Part shown: in pieces, positions 1 to 7,077 of the stretch
Layout of the letters: every line of letters begins with the position of its first letter
How positions within the stretch are numbered: the first letter of the stretch is position 1
Assembly: GCA_043816955.1 (NCBI GenBank)
Contig: JBDRHL010000109.1
Location: 1 to 21,384 of the forward strand
DNA length: 21,384 nucleotides
DNA from: JBDRHL01 sp043816955
GTDB lineage: Bacteria; Planctomycetota; Phycisphaerae; Sedimentisphaerales; CAYZTY01
Direction: 5' to 3'
Translations under genes and position numbers: made by a program
The notes under the pieces: generated by a model
What the model was told of the DNA's origin: nothing
Seen by the model: only the letters and a program-made list of their open reading frames with translations
The model's database searches: none

Positions 1-45
1 AATTCCTTCGGTTGCATCAGGAACATATTCTCCGGGTCCATACAT
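1..45 (-). CDS. 5' end of an unidentified gene leaving the window
   Basis: Reading leftward from an ATG at 45-43, fifteen codons run open to the window edge and give MYGPGEYVPDATEGI. A strong ribosome binding site (GGAGG) lies about 8 bases upstream, and a promoter-like pair lies further back inside and beside the 25-bp repeat. The SD quality makes a real gene start likely. The product cannot be identified from 15 residues; there is no signal peptide at this start. It follows the epimerase gene on the same strand, but about 200 bases and its own promoter-like sequence suggest separate transcription. Confidence 0.55.
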   Translation of the reverse strand, partial: MYGPGEYVPDATEGI

Positions 46-113
46 TTTATTGTCCTCCAGAAAAACAATAACTTTCTGAAGGATATATCGGACATCACCG
101 TCCTAACACATTA

Positions 114-143
114 AAAATACCGGTAAATTTGCTACAGTCTCAA
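114..143 (-). promoter_or_regulatory. Possible promoter overlapping the 25-bp repeat
   Basis: On the minus strand TTGAGA (143-138) is followed after 18 bases by TATTTT (119-114). The -35-like half and the whole spacer lie inside the 25-bp repeat; the -10-like half lies just outside it. Transcription would reach the ATG at 45 after a leader of roughly 60 bases. The -10 match is only fair. Confidence 0.35.
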
Positions 144-144
144 A
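120..144 (+). repeat. 25-bp repeat, left copy (inverted partner at 21245-21269)
   Basis: The sequence begins CCGGTAAATTTGCTACAGTC and ends TCAAA. Its exact reverse complement occurs at 21245-21269, with no mismatch over 25 bases; the flanks do not continue the match. The centre contains AAATTT, but the unit is not itself a good hairpin. It lies between two minus-strand genes. It may be a dispersed intergenic repeat or a regulatory element. No target-site duplication or transposase is seen near it. Confidence 0.85.
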
Positions 145-251
145 ATATCAGCAATTTCCGCAATTACAGAAGGATATCCGATATAGTAAGAGACAAAATC
201 TCCTGTTTTTGAAGTCTGCAGGCGGCCTCCGGATTAACATGTTTTTTGCTT

Positions 252-1214
252 CTAAGTCCTTTTGATGTCAGCGATGATCAGGCCGAGTGTTTCGTCGAGG
301 TTTAGTTTCGGGCGCCATCCGATTGTTTCATGAACGCGGTGAATGCAGGGCACTCGCTGCATCATATCATCAAACGGGCGGCCATACGCCTGCTCATAGG
401 GGATGAATTTTTTTTCGCTTTTACTGGCGGTTTTTTGGATTATCCTGTCAGCCAGGTCGTTGATCGATATTTCTTCTGTGGAACCCAGGTTGAAGATTCG
501 GCCTGGGGCCTCCGGGCACTGCATCAGGGTTATCAGACCATCGACTATGTCGGTAATACAGGCGAAACATCTTGTCTGCCTGCCTGTCCCGTAGATGAGA
601 ATGGGTTCATTTTTGAGTGCAAGGTTTATAAAACGCGGCACAACCATGCCGTAGCGGCCGGTTTGTCTTGGGCCGATGGTGTTGAACAGGCGGGTAATGA
701 TGACAGGTACATCATATTCATCGTGATAGGCAAAGGCGAGGAACTCGTCAATCGCCTTGCTGCAGGCATACGACCAGCGAGAAAACCTGGTGCTTCCGAA
801 AATAGAATCGTCGTCTTCACAGAAGGGCACAGCTGTGCTTTTGCCGTATACTTCGCTGGTTGAAGTTATGAGCACTTTTTTGTGAAATTTGCATGCCAGC
901 TCGAGCATTACCTCGGTGCCGTGTATATTTGTCCGAATTGTTCTGACAGGCTGTTCAACGATCAGCCGAACGCCGACAGCGGCGGCAAGGTGGAATACGA
1001 CGTCGCAGTTGTCTATAAAAGAGCGCATCAAATTACTATCGCAGATGCTGCCTTGAATAAAGTGGAAGTTTGTGTTGTTCTGCATTGCTGCGATGTTTGC
1101 CAGGCTGCCTGTGCTGAGGTCATCGACAACGGCGACGGACCAGCCGAGGTTCAGGAGGCTTTCGCTCAGGTGCGAGCCGATAAACCCGGCTCCGCCGGTA
1201 ACAAGTGCTTTCAT
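252..1214 (-). CDS. NAD-dependent epimerase/dehydratase (extended SDR, UDP-glucuronate decarboxylase-like)
   Basis: This 320-residue protein is an extended short-chain dehydrogenase of the sugar-nucleotide type. It shows the Rossmann dinucleotide motif GGAGFIG (residues 7-13), the catalytic strand ending STSEVYG near 118-124, the YACSK catalytic pair (Tyr149, Lys153) and RLFNTIGPRQ near 175. The stretch YGTGRQTRCF resembles UDP-glucuronate decarboxylases and dTDP-glucose dehydratases, but the exact substrate cannot be read. I chose the ATG at 1214 because MKALVTGGAGFIG is the family's usual beginning; an in-frame TTG at 1229 would overlap the upstream stop and add five residues. It is the last gene of the minus-strand run, 11 bases after the pterin synthase gene, so they are probably co-transcribed. 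A role in pterin metabolism is possible but not shown. Confidence 0.9.
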   Translation of the reverse strand: MKALVTGGAGFIGSHLSESLLNLGWSVAVVDDLSTGSLANIAAMQNNTNFHFIQGSICDSNLMRSFIDNCDVVFHLAAAVGVRLIVEQPVRTIRTNIHGTEVMLELACKFHKKVLITSTSEVYGKSTAVPFCEDDDSIFGSTRFSRWSYACSKAIDEFLAFAYHDEYDVPVIITRLFNTIGPRQTGRYGMVVPRFINLALKNEPILIYGTGRQTRCFACITDIVDGLITLMQCPEAPGRIFNLGSTEEISINDLADRIIQKTASKSEKKFIPYEQAYGRPFDDMMQRVPCIHRVHETIGWRPKLNLDETLGLIIADIKRT

Positions 1215-1225
1215 ATTTTTATCTT

Positions 1226-2026
1226 TCAATTTCCGTAGTATGAGCAGGAAGTTTTATCGGTTTCCCAGATTGTTACGCAATGCAGCTGGGTGTTTTCAAA
1301 TTTGTCATTCAGTTTTTCCCAGGCGAACAGGGCGATGTTTTCGATGGTGGGAATATTTGCAGCGAAGTATTCAATGTCGACATTGAGGTTTCTGTGGTCG
1401 ACAAGTTCGACAAAGCGGGAGTTGACAGTTTCTTCGAAGATGCCGATGCCGAATCCGTCGAGACCGGCGGCTTGCCTGACGGTAACCTCGATTACGTAAT
1501 TATGGCCGTGGCCAGTCGGATGAGCGCATTTGCCGAAGATTTCGAAATTTTCTGAGTCTGAAAACCTGCTGTTCCAGAGCTTGTGCATTGCGGCGAATTC
1601 AAATTTTTCACTGAAGTAAACCATATCAGTATTCTCCGAATCAATGGTTATGTTTCTGAAAGGATTCAGTGCCAGCGTCAGTTTTCGCATTTCTGCCGGG
1701 AGGAATTTGTTTTCCAGCTGCCGCCTGCAGGATTTCAAAAGGCCTGTCAGGTCAAGCAGTGAAAGTTCGTCGCCATTTGCGTAGCTGTCCCTGATGTGCC
1801 GGGCGAAGATCGGGACGATATTCTGTCTGACTTTTTTGTCAATCTGCTCGACGTTAATGACAAAGCCCGTATCCGGCTCGACGTTTCCAGCAAGCTCGAC
1901 GGTCAGAGCAAAAAACAAGGCCAGACCCTCTCCGGGGGGGTTCGAGGCAAAAGAGTTCGCGCCTTCAGGATTTGCCGCTGTGAAAGGGTTTATCGAAAAC
2001 CTGATCTGTCTGCTGAGCCTGTGCAA
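1226..2026 (-). CDS. Tandem 6-pyruvoyl-tetrahydropterin synthase/QueD-family protein with inactive N-terminal half
   Basis: At 266 residues this is about twice a normal PTPS/QueD subunit. The C-terminal half is complete: a zinc His in FEFAAMH (His148), GKCAHPTGHGHNY (Cys167, His173, His175), DHRNLN (Asp210, His211), PTIEN (Glu229) and the terminal TIWET (Glu255). Its CxxxxxHGH spacing is that of pyruvoyl-tetrahydropterin synthases (PTPS-II type), not the CxxxHGH of E. coli QueD. The N-terminal half (about 8-90) keeps the fold pattern (FSINPF, then NPPGEGLALFFALTVEL, then DTGFVINVEQI), but the Cys and both HGH histidines are replaced by Ala, Glu and Leu. I chose TTG at 2026: AAGGA lies 7 bases upstream and MHRLSRQIRFSINPF is a natural beginning; another TTG at 2044 lacks an SD. 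It sits between folE and the SDR gene, so it probably uses dihydroneopterin triphosphate. Confidence 0.88.
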   Translation of the reverse strand: MHRLSRQIRFSINPFTAANPEGANSFASNPPGEGLALFFALTVELAGNVEPDTGFVINVEQIDKKVRQNIVPIFARHIRDSYANGDELSLLDLTGLLKSCRRQLENKFLPAEMRKLTLALNPFRNITIDSENTDMVYFSEKFEFAAMHKLWNSRFSDSENFEIFGKCAHPTGHGHNYVIEVTVRQAAGLDGFGIGIFEETVNSRFVELVDHRNLNVDIEYFAANIPTIENIALFAWEKLNDKFENTQLHCVTIWETDKTSCSYYGN

Positions 2027-2071
2027 AGAAAGTTCCTTATGCAAAATATGCCCGGGCCGTAAGCTGCGTTA

Positions 2072-2653
2072 TCACCCTTCTTTGTGCATGAGATTAAGTA
2101 CTTCGCTTCTGCTTCTCGGGTCGCTCTTGAAGATTCCCCGAAGCGCGGAAGTTACCATTATAGAGCCCGGTTTTTTTATTCCCCGGATAGTCATGCAGCT
2201 ATGGGAAGCCTCAAGGACAACCGCGACTCCCTTTGCCTTAAGACCCTTCATAAGGAAATCCGCGATCTGGACGGTCAGTCGCTCCTGCACCTGCAGAGAG
2301 TGCGCGAAACAGTCGACGATCCTGGCGAGTTTACTAACGCCTATGACCGAACCGCTTGGCAGATAAGCGACATGCGCCGAACCGATAAAGGGCATGAGAT
2401 GATGCTCGCAGATGCTGTAAAACGGGATATTGCGAAGCAGCACTATTTCATCGTACTTTTCGGTAAATGCACTTGTGAGGTGTTCCTGGGGGTCTTCATT
2501 CATTCCGGCCAGGAGTTCGGAATACATTCTTGCGACCCTTTTCGGGGTATCTTTCAGGCTCTCACGATTGACGTTCTCGCCCACAGCTTCGAGTATATCC
2601 AGGACAGCCTTTTCGATTCGCTGCAGATCAACAATTTTTTTCTCACTTTTCAT
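2072..2653 (-). CDS. folE: GTP cyclohydrolase I
   Basis: This enzyme converts GTP to 7,8-dihydroneopterin triphosphate, the entry to folate, biopterin and 7-deazaguanine (queuosine) synthesis. The 193-residue protein carries the type IA signature: ICEHHLMPF with zinc ligands Cys82 and His85 and catalytic His84, SKLARIVDCFA near 107-117, QVQERLT near 121-127 and SHSCMTIRG with zinc Cys153. I preferred the ATG at 2653, preceded by AAGGGG at good spacing, over an in-frame start at 2692 that adds 13 unconserved residues. It lies 44 bases after pepA and 45 bases before the PTPS-like gene, which would take its product. It is a complete, typical member of the family. Confidence 0.97.
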   Translation of the reverse strand: MKSEKKIVDLQRIEKAVLDILEAVGENVNRESLKDTPKRVARMYSELLAGMNEDPQEHLTSAFTEKYDEIVLLRNIPFYSICEHHLMPFIGSAHVAYLPSGSVIGVSKLARIVDCFAHSLQVQERLTVQIADFLMKGLKAKGVAVVLEASHSCMTIRGIKKPGSIMVTSALRGIFKSDPRSRSEVLNLMHKEG

Positions 2654-2697
2654 TATCAGCCCCTTAACGCGCGACATCCACTGGGGAAACACTTATT

Positions 2698-4236
2698 TTA
2701 AGCTGTTTTCTGATCTATCGCCATGAGGAAACTCGTAAGCAGCCTTACACCGAATCCGCTTGCACCGATGGCAGCAGCGGCTGAGGGTTTTTCAAAGCAG
2801 TCGACACCTGCTATGTCGATATGGGCCCACTTTGTTTTGCCTGCGAATTCCCCGAGGAAGGCGGCACCGGTACATGCCCCTCCCCACTTGCTTCCGATGT
2901 TCTTCAGATCGGCGATTGTACTTTTCATCTCTTCGAGGTATTCCGGCCCGCTGGGCATGTGCCAGATTTTTTCGCCACTCTGCTTTGAGGCGGTTTTTAA
3001 CTGTTCGATAAGCTTATCATCATTTCCCATTACGCCTGCCATATATGTGCCCAGAGCTACCTTACAGGCGCCTGTGAGGGTGGCAATATCGACGATTATA
3101 CCACATCTGAGTTTCGTGGCATAATGCAGAGCATCTGTGAGAATCATTCTGCCTTCGGCGTCGGTATTCTGCACCTCAACCGTTTTGCCGCTGAATGTTT
3201 TTATAATGTCGCCCGGCCGATAGCTTGATGCGCCGGGAAGGTTCTCCGCCGATGGGATGATCCCATAGACGTTTATTCTGGGTCTGAGTTCACTGATAGC
3301 TTTGAAGGCTCCCATTACGGCTGCGCCGCCGGATTTATCGAACTTCATTTCCTGCATCCCGTTGGAGGGCTTGAGGTTTATTCCTCCGGAATCGAATGTA
3401 ATAGCTTTTCCGATCAGTGCGATAACAGGTTTTGCGGTTTTTGAGCGTGCAGCATTGTATTTGAGCACAATCAGCCGAGGGGGGCTTTTTGAGCCGCTTC
3501 CGACCGCAAGGATGCCTCCCATTCCCCTGGCTTTCAGTTGTTTTTCGTCAAATATGGTACAGGTAAGCCCGGCAGTTTTCGCTGCGAGCTTCCCGGCCTC
3601 AGCAGCGAGTGTAACGGGGTTTATGACGTTACCCGGTCTGTTTGCAATTGTCCTGGCATAGCTCTGGGCCCGGCCGACAATGTTTCCGTAGCGAACCCCC
3701 CGGTCGAAGAGATTTATCCTCTGCCGGTCGGCGTCAGCCAGTTCAATGTTCAACAAGGCAGGTCTGGGCTCCGGGGCGGAGGTAACATACTCGTCGTAAC
3801 AGTAGCTGCCGAAGTGGAAGCCTTCAGCAAGAGCACATGCGGTTGCTTCAGGATCGAGCTTGACAGTGAAGGTTGATGCCGCAACAGTTATATTTTTGGC
3901 TCTGATCTGTACAGCCTTGACACCTGCCAGAGAAGCAGCCTTTCTTATGGTATCAGGCTCCAATTTTTTCTTTTCGCCCAGACCAAGCAGGAGAATTCGC
4001 TTCGCCGGTATTGCAGCATGACTGTATATAAGGGCGATTGTTCCATCTTTAGCATCGAAGTCACCCAGTTTTTTGAGCTTTGCAATTGCACCTGCCAGTT
4101 TTCTGTCAAGCTGTGCGATGGTGCTGTCCATCGCTTTTACATCACTGCAGATGGCGGCGACAAGCACATCTGCGGCGGATGAGAGCGGATCGGCATTGCG
4201 TGTTTTCATCTTGACATTGATGATTGGTTTCAGCAT
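2698..4236 (-). CDS. pepA: Leucyl aminopeptidase, M17 family
   Basis: This is a cytosolic two-metal aminopeptidase of 512 residues that removes N-terminal amino acids from peptides. All catalytic and metal residues of the family are present with E. coli PepA spacing: Lys277, Asp282 and Lys289 in the ITFDSGGINLKP region, Asp300, and NTDAEGRMILTDAL with Asp359, Glu361 and Arg363. The N-terminal domain (about 1-190) is the usual divergent macro-like domain. The ATG at 4236 has GAGG 8 bases upstream. It follows the MTA phosphorylase gene by 42 bases and precedes folE by 44, in the same run. There is no sign of a DNA-binding role, although E. coli PepA has one. The call is firm. Confidence 0.97.
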   Translation of the reverse strand: MLKPIINVKMKTRNADPLSSAADVLVAAICSDVKAMDSTIAQLDRKLAGAIAKLKKLGDFDAKDGTIALIYSHAAIPAKRILLLGLGEKKKLEPDTIRKAASLAGVKAVQIRAKNITVAASTFTVKLDPEATACALAEGFHFGSYCYDEYVTSAPEPRPALLNIELADADRQRINLFDRGVRYGNIVGRAQSYARTIANRPGNVINPVTLAAEAGKLAAKTAGLTCTIFDEKQLKARGMGGILAVGSGSKSPPRLIVLKYNAARSKTAKPVIALIGKAITFDSGGINLKPSNGMQEMKFDKSGGAAVMGAFKAISELRPRINVYGIIPSAENLPGASSYRPGDIIKTFSGKTVEVQNTDAEGRMILTDALHYATKLRCGIIVDIATLTGACKVALGTYMAGVMGNDDKLIEQLKTASKQSGEKIWHMPSGPEYLEEMKSTIADLKNIGSKWGGACTGAAFLGEFAGKTKWAHIDIAGVDCFEKPSAAAAIGASGFGVRLLTSFLMAIDQKTA

Positions 4237-4278
4237 GACTTATACCTCACTGGGATATTTGATTTTACCTTGAGAAGA

Positions 4279-5154
4279 TTACTCAAAAAGAATCTGAAGC
4301 TGTTTTTTCATTTCCGGATCGATCCGATCGGGGCTTGTCCATACAGCCAGTTCCAGGCTTTTTCTGCATGGACAGTTATCGGTGCATAATCTGGTGCCGC
4401 TGAGTAGGACAGCCTTGATGAGTTTGACGGCATTATCTGTTGCCGCCTGAAGATTGACGATTATTTCCCTGATCAGTGTTTGCTTTTCCTTATTTTCCTC
4501 GTGTGGTTTCCAGCAATCATAGTCACTCGGCATAGTAACCAGCGCATAGCATATCTGGGCTTCTCTTGCGAGCCTGGCCTCCGGCATAGCGGTCATCCCG
4601 ATAAGATCGCCGCCCCAGATTCGGTGCATGAGCGATTCGGCGCGGGTGGAAAACTGCGGCCCTTCCATGCATACGTAGGTACCCTTAGGATGTACGGTCA
4701 TTTCAAGATTTTGAGCGGTTTTTATCAGGGCACCTCTGAGCCGGGAACAGAAAGGCTGGGCAAGTTCGCAATGTACCGCGCCGAGCTGGTCGAAGAAACT
4801 GCCTTTTCTTCTGAATGTTTTGTCTATAATCTGATCAGCGATTACCAGGTGTCCCGGGCGAATGTCCTCCCTGAGCGAGCCGACCGCGCCGCTTGCGATA
4901 ATAGCTGTAACGCCAAGCTCCTTCAGCGCGAAGATGTTCGCAGCAAAGGGCACGCATCCCGGGCTGAGGATGTGGCCTTTGCCGTGGCGATTCAGAAAGG
5001 CAACGGGGGTTTCTGCTATTGTTCCGGTAATAATCTGGTCGCTGGGGCTTCCGAAAGGAGTATTCATGCTGAGGTTTTCAGCATTATTTATATGTTCGGC
5101 AAGGGCATCGCCCAGTCCGCTGCCTGCGATAATGCCGACCATGTTCTTTGACAT
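4279..5154 (-). CDS. mtnP: S-methyl-5'-thioadenosine phosphorylase
   Basis: This 291-residue nucleoside phosphorylase of the PNP/MTAP family cleaves methylthioadenosine to adenine and methylthioribose-1-phosphate. Visible motifs are the phosphate loop GSGLGD (11-16), NRHGKGH (55-61), CMEGPQFSTRAES (162-174), the ribose-site Met in MTAMPEA (Met187) and PSDYDCWKPHE with Asp211 and Asp213. The paired aspartates mark adenine-specific MTAP rather than hypoxanthine/guanine PNP. The C-terminal tail is Cys-rich (CTDNCPCRKSLE), as in many bacterial MTAPs. The ATG at 5154 follows AGGAG with 8-base spacing. It is second in the minus-strand run, 104 bases after the transglutaminase-like gene. A purine nucleoside phosphorylase with broader range is the alternative. 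Confidence 0.93.
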   Translation of the reverse strand: MSKNMVGIIAGSGLGDALAEHINNAENLSMNTPFGSPSDQIITGTIAETPVAFLNRHGKGHILSPGCVPFAANIFALKELGVTAIIASGAVGSLREDIRPGHLVIADQIIDKTFRRKGSFFDQLGAVHCELAQPFCSRLRGALIKTAQNLEMTVHPKGTYVCMEGPQFSTRAESLMHRIWGGDLIGMTAMPEARLAREAQICYALVTMPSDYDCWKPHEENKEKQTLIREIIVNLQAATDNAVKLIKAVLLSGTRLCTDNCPCRKSLELAVWTSPDRIDPEMKKQLQILFE

Positions 5155-5258
5155 CAGGTATCTCCTGCTAACTTTATTAAAATATCAGAACTTCAACAAA
5201 ACAAAATTTGCCGGCCTGTTTTTACAGATTATCAACTTTTGCCTCACAGCGCCCGGGG

Positions 5259-5987
5259 TCAGAAGATAAAATGATTGTGTACGGCAATATTTATGAAACA
5301 ATCTATGGGATTTTCTGCGATGAGAAGTCCTGCGTTTGAGCTTTCTGCGATTTTGTCGCGGACAGCCAATAGTGCCTGTTTATACGGCTGTGCAAAGTAG
5401 CTGCGTATCTGTTCATCGTGGTACACATCTGTGGCGCGAACAGGTTTTCCTTGTTTCTCGAAACAGAACCCCATAGTCTGATCGACCAGCATCCATCCGG
5501 AGGCTAGCAGGACCTCACTTGTGACGTGGCCCCATCCTGCGTTGCTGGAAGCGAAGATAAGCCTGGAAGGGATCCCAATAATCTGGGTCAAGGCGCAGAA
5601 GACTCTAGCCTGTTCATTGCACCAGGCAAAACCTGATTCGAGAAGCTGCTCTTCAGTCATATTCCTGTCGCTGGGCAGTGCCCTGCCAGTTTTTTTTGTG
5701 AAGACACCGGCCCAGGGAAGTTCCTGTGGAATGAAGCGAGCCAAAGCCCATACTTTTTCGAGTTCACCGGTACAATTTTCTGTTACCCGAGCAGCTATCT
5801 GTTCAAGCTTCGGTCGTGAGCCGGTTTTGTAAAAGACTTTACTTATGGTGTAATTATCATATAGAAAATCAACTCCGACATCGGCAACCTCGATGCGATT
5901 CAGTGCCTGAATCAAATCCAGGCCGGCAACGGGGATGTTTTGTTCCAGCCGCTGGTCGATTCGTCTTTTGATTGTGCTTTTAGCCAA
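5259..5987 (-). CDS. Transglutaminase-like protein of unknown substrate
   Basis: This 242-residue protein is from the transglutaminase/papain-like superfamily. The presumed triad is intact: Cys123 in GFAWCNEQARVFCALTQ, His154 in GWGHVTSEVLL and Asp169 in GWMLVDQ. The surrounding text (GIPSRLIFAS) is typical of microbial transglutaminase-like cysteine proteases. There is no signal peptide or membrane segment, so it should be cytosolic, and its substrate is unknown. The start is a TTG at 5987 with AAGGA five bases upstream; the next in-frame Met is at residue 110, too late to be real. It is the first gene of the minus-strand run, about 30 bases after a good promoter. It has no obvious functional tie to the genes behind it. 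Confidence 0.85.
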   Translation of the reverse strand: MAKSTIKRRIDQRLEQNIPVAGLDLIQALNRIEVADVGVDFLYDNYTISKVFYKTGSRPKLEQIAARVTENCTGELEKVWALARFIPQELPWAGVFTKKTGRALPSDRNMTEEQLLESGFAWCNEQARVFCALTQIIGIPSRLIFASSNAGWGHVTSEVLLASGWMLVDQTMGFCFEKQGKPVRATDVYHDEQIRSYFAQPYKQALLAVRDKIAESSNAGLLIAENPIDCFINIAVHNHFIF

Positions 5988-6024
5988 ATCAGTCCTTACG
6001 TAAATACAGTGATTAGAAACAGGG

Positions 6025-6052
6025 ATTATAGCCGCTGGATCGCTATTTTCAA
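6025..6052 (-). promoter_or_regulatory. Sigma-70-type promoter of the six-gene minus-strand run
   Basis: The minus strand reads TTGAAA (6052-6047), 16 bases, then a perfect TATAAT (6030-6025). The predicted start near 6018 gives a leader of about 30 bases to the TTG start at 5987. It lies back to back with queG. Confidence 0.75.
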
Positions 6053-6084
6053 CCGTTAATCTGGCTAATTCTCCCGGTATTCTG

Positions 6085-6090
6085 TATTAT
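6085..6090 (+). promoter_or_regulatory. -10-like element directly before queG
   Basis: TATTAT ends six bases before the queG ATG at 6097, and no SD is visible. If used, the transcript would start at or next to the ATG (leaderless). No convincing -35 lies 16-18 bases upstream, so this rests on one hexamer. Confidence 0.35.
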
Positions 6091-6096
6091 TACTTC

Positions 6097-7077
6097 ATGA
6101 GTATATCCAGGCAGATAAAAGATAAGGCAGTCGAGCTGGGCCTGACGCTGGCGGGGATAACATCTGCAGAAGCTATCGGACCGGAACAGGCAGGGCGTAT
6201 TAGCGTCTGGCTGGATGAAGGTCGAGCGGGCCATATGGAGTATATGCACAGGAATTTTAATAAGCGGATTGATCCGGGCAAACTGCTTGCAGGGGCAAAA
6301 TCGGTGGTCTGCATCGCGTTAGGTTACAAGCCGCGAATCGATATCAAGCGGCCGGATTCAGACAGCCTGCTGGGCAGAGTTGCCAATTATGCTGTGTACG
6401 AGGATTATCACCGGTTTATCAAGCGACGGTTGTACCGGCTGGCCGAGTTCATGTGCTCGCTGGCGAACAGAAAGATCAGTTTTAAGATTTGTGTCGATTC
6501 TGCACCGGTTGCCGAGCGTGCGCTGGCGCAGCGAGCGGGGGTGGGCTTTATCGGAAGGAATCACATGCTGATACATCCCCTGTACGGTGCTGAGATTCTG
6601 CTTGGCGAGATAATCAGCGATATGGCCCTCGATATCGACAGGCCGATGTCAGACAGATGTCCTGATTGTGATCGATGTATCCGCGCATGTCCGACCGGAG
6701 CGCTGGGGACGGACGGATCACTTGATGCCAAAAAGTGCATCAGCTATCTGACGATTGAGCACAATGGGCTGATAGCACCACAGCAGGCCGGGCAGATTGG
6801 TGATCGTATTTTCGGATGTGAAGAATGTGTGCTTGCGTGTCCTTATACTATCCAATCACAGCAGTGCCAAAATCGGGATTTCAGATTCTATGCGGAAAAA
6901 AAGTGGCTGGACCTGAAGTCAATCCTGGAACTGGATGAACCGAGATTCAAAAACATGTTTTCTGATTTGCCGCTTCTGCGCTGCGGGCTTGATCGGCTCA
7001 AGCGAAACGCGAGGATTTGCATGAAGAATGTGTCCTGCGGTGGTTTATCAGGGGGCAAGGAAGGCATCTGTTTTTGA
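6097..7077 (+). CDS. queG: Epoxyqueuosine reductase QueG
   Basis: This enzyme performs the last step of queuosine synthesis in tRNA, reducing epoxyqueuosine with cobalamin and two 4Fe-4S clusters. The 326-residue protein has the N-terminal cobalamin-binding region with the catalytic Asp134 (ICVDSAPVAERALAQRAG). A ferredoxin-like part follows, with eight cluster cysteines: 188, 191, 194, 198, 214, 241, 244 and 248 (CPDCDRCIRACP, CISYLTIEHNG, CEECVLACP). It is shorter than the roughly 380-residue enterobacterial enzyme because the C-terminal HEAT-like repeats are missing. The ATG at 6097 lacks an SD. It is divergent from the minus-strand run and may be leaderless. Its last 30 bases overlap the 3' end of the opposing anti-sigma-like gene. 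Confidence 0.96.
   Translation: MSISRQIKDKAVELGLTLAGITSAEAIGPEQAGRISVWLDEGRAGHMEYMHRNFNKRIDPGKLLAGAKSVVCIALGYKPRIDIKRPDSDSLLGRVANYAVYEDYHRFIKRRLYRLAEFMCSLANRKISFKICVDSAPVAERALAQRAGVGFIGRNHMLIHPLYGAEILLGEIISDMALDIDRPMSDRCPDCDRCIRACPTGALGTDGSLDAKKCISYLTIEHNGLIAPQQAGQIGDRIFGCEECVLACPYTIQSQQCQNRDFRFYAEKKWLDLKSILELDEPRFKNMFSDLPLLRCGLDRLKRNARICMKNVSCGGLSGGKEGICF

Noticed and set aside
330..863. Long plus-strand open frame opposite the epimerase gene
   Set aside because: It is antisense to a protein with full SDR motifs, its translation resembles no family, and no SD precedes it.
2084..2701. 205-codon plus-strand open frame opposite folE
   Set aside because: It mirrors folE, whose zinc and catalytic residues are all in place; the plus-strand product has no recognisable features.
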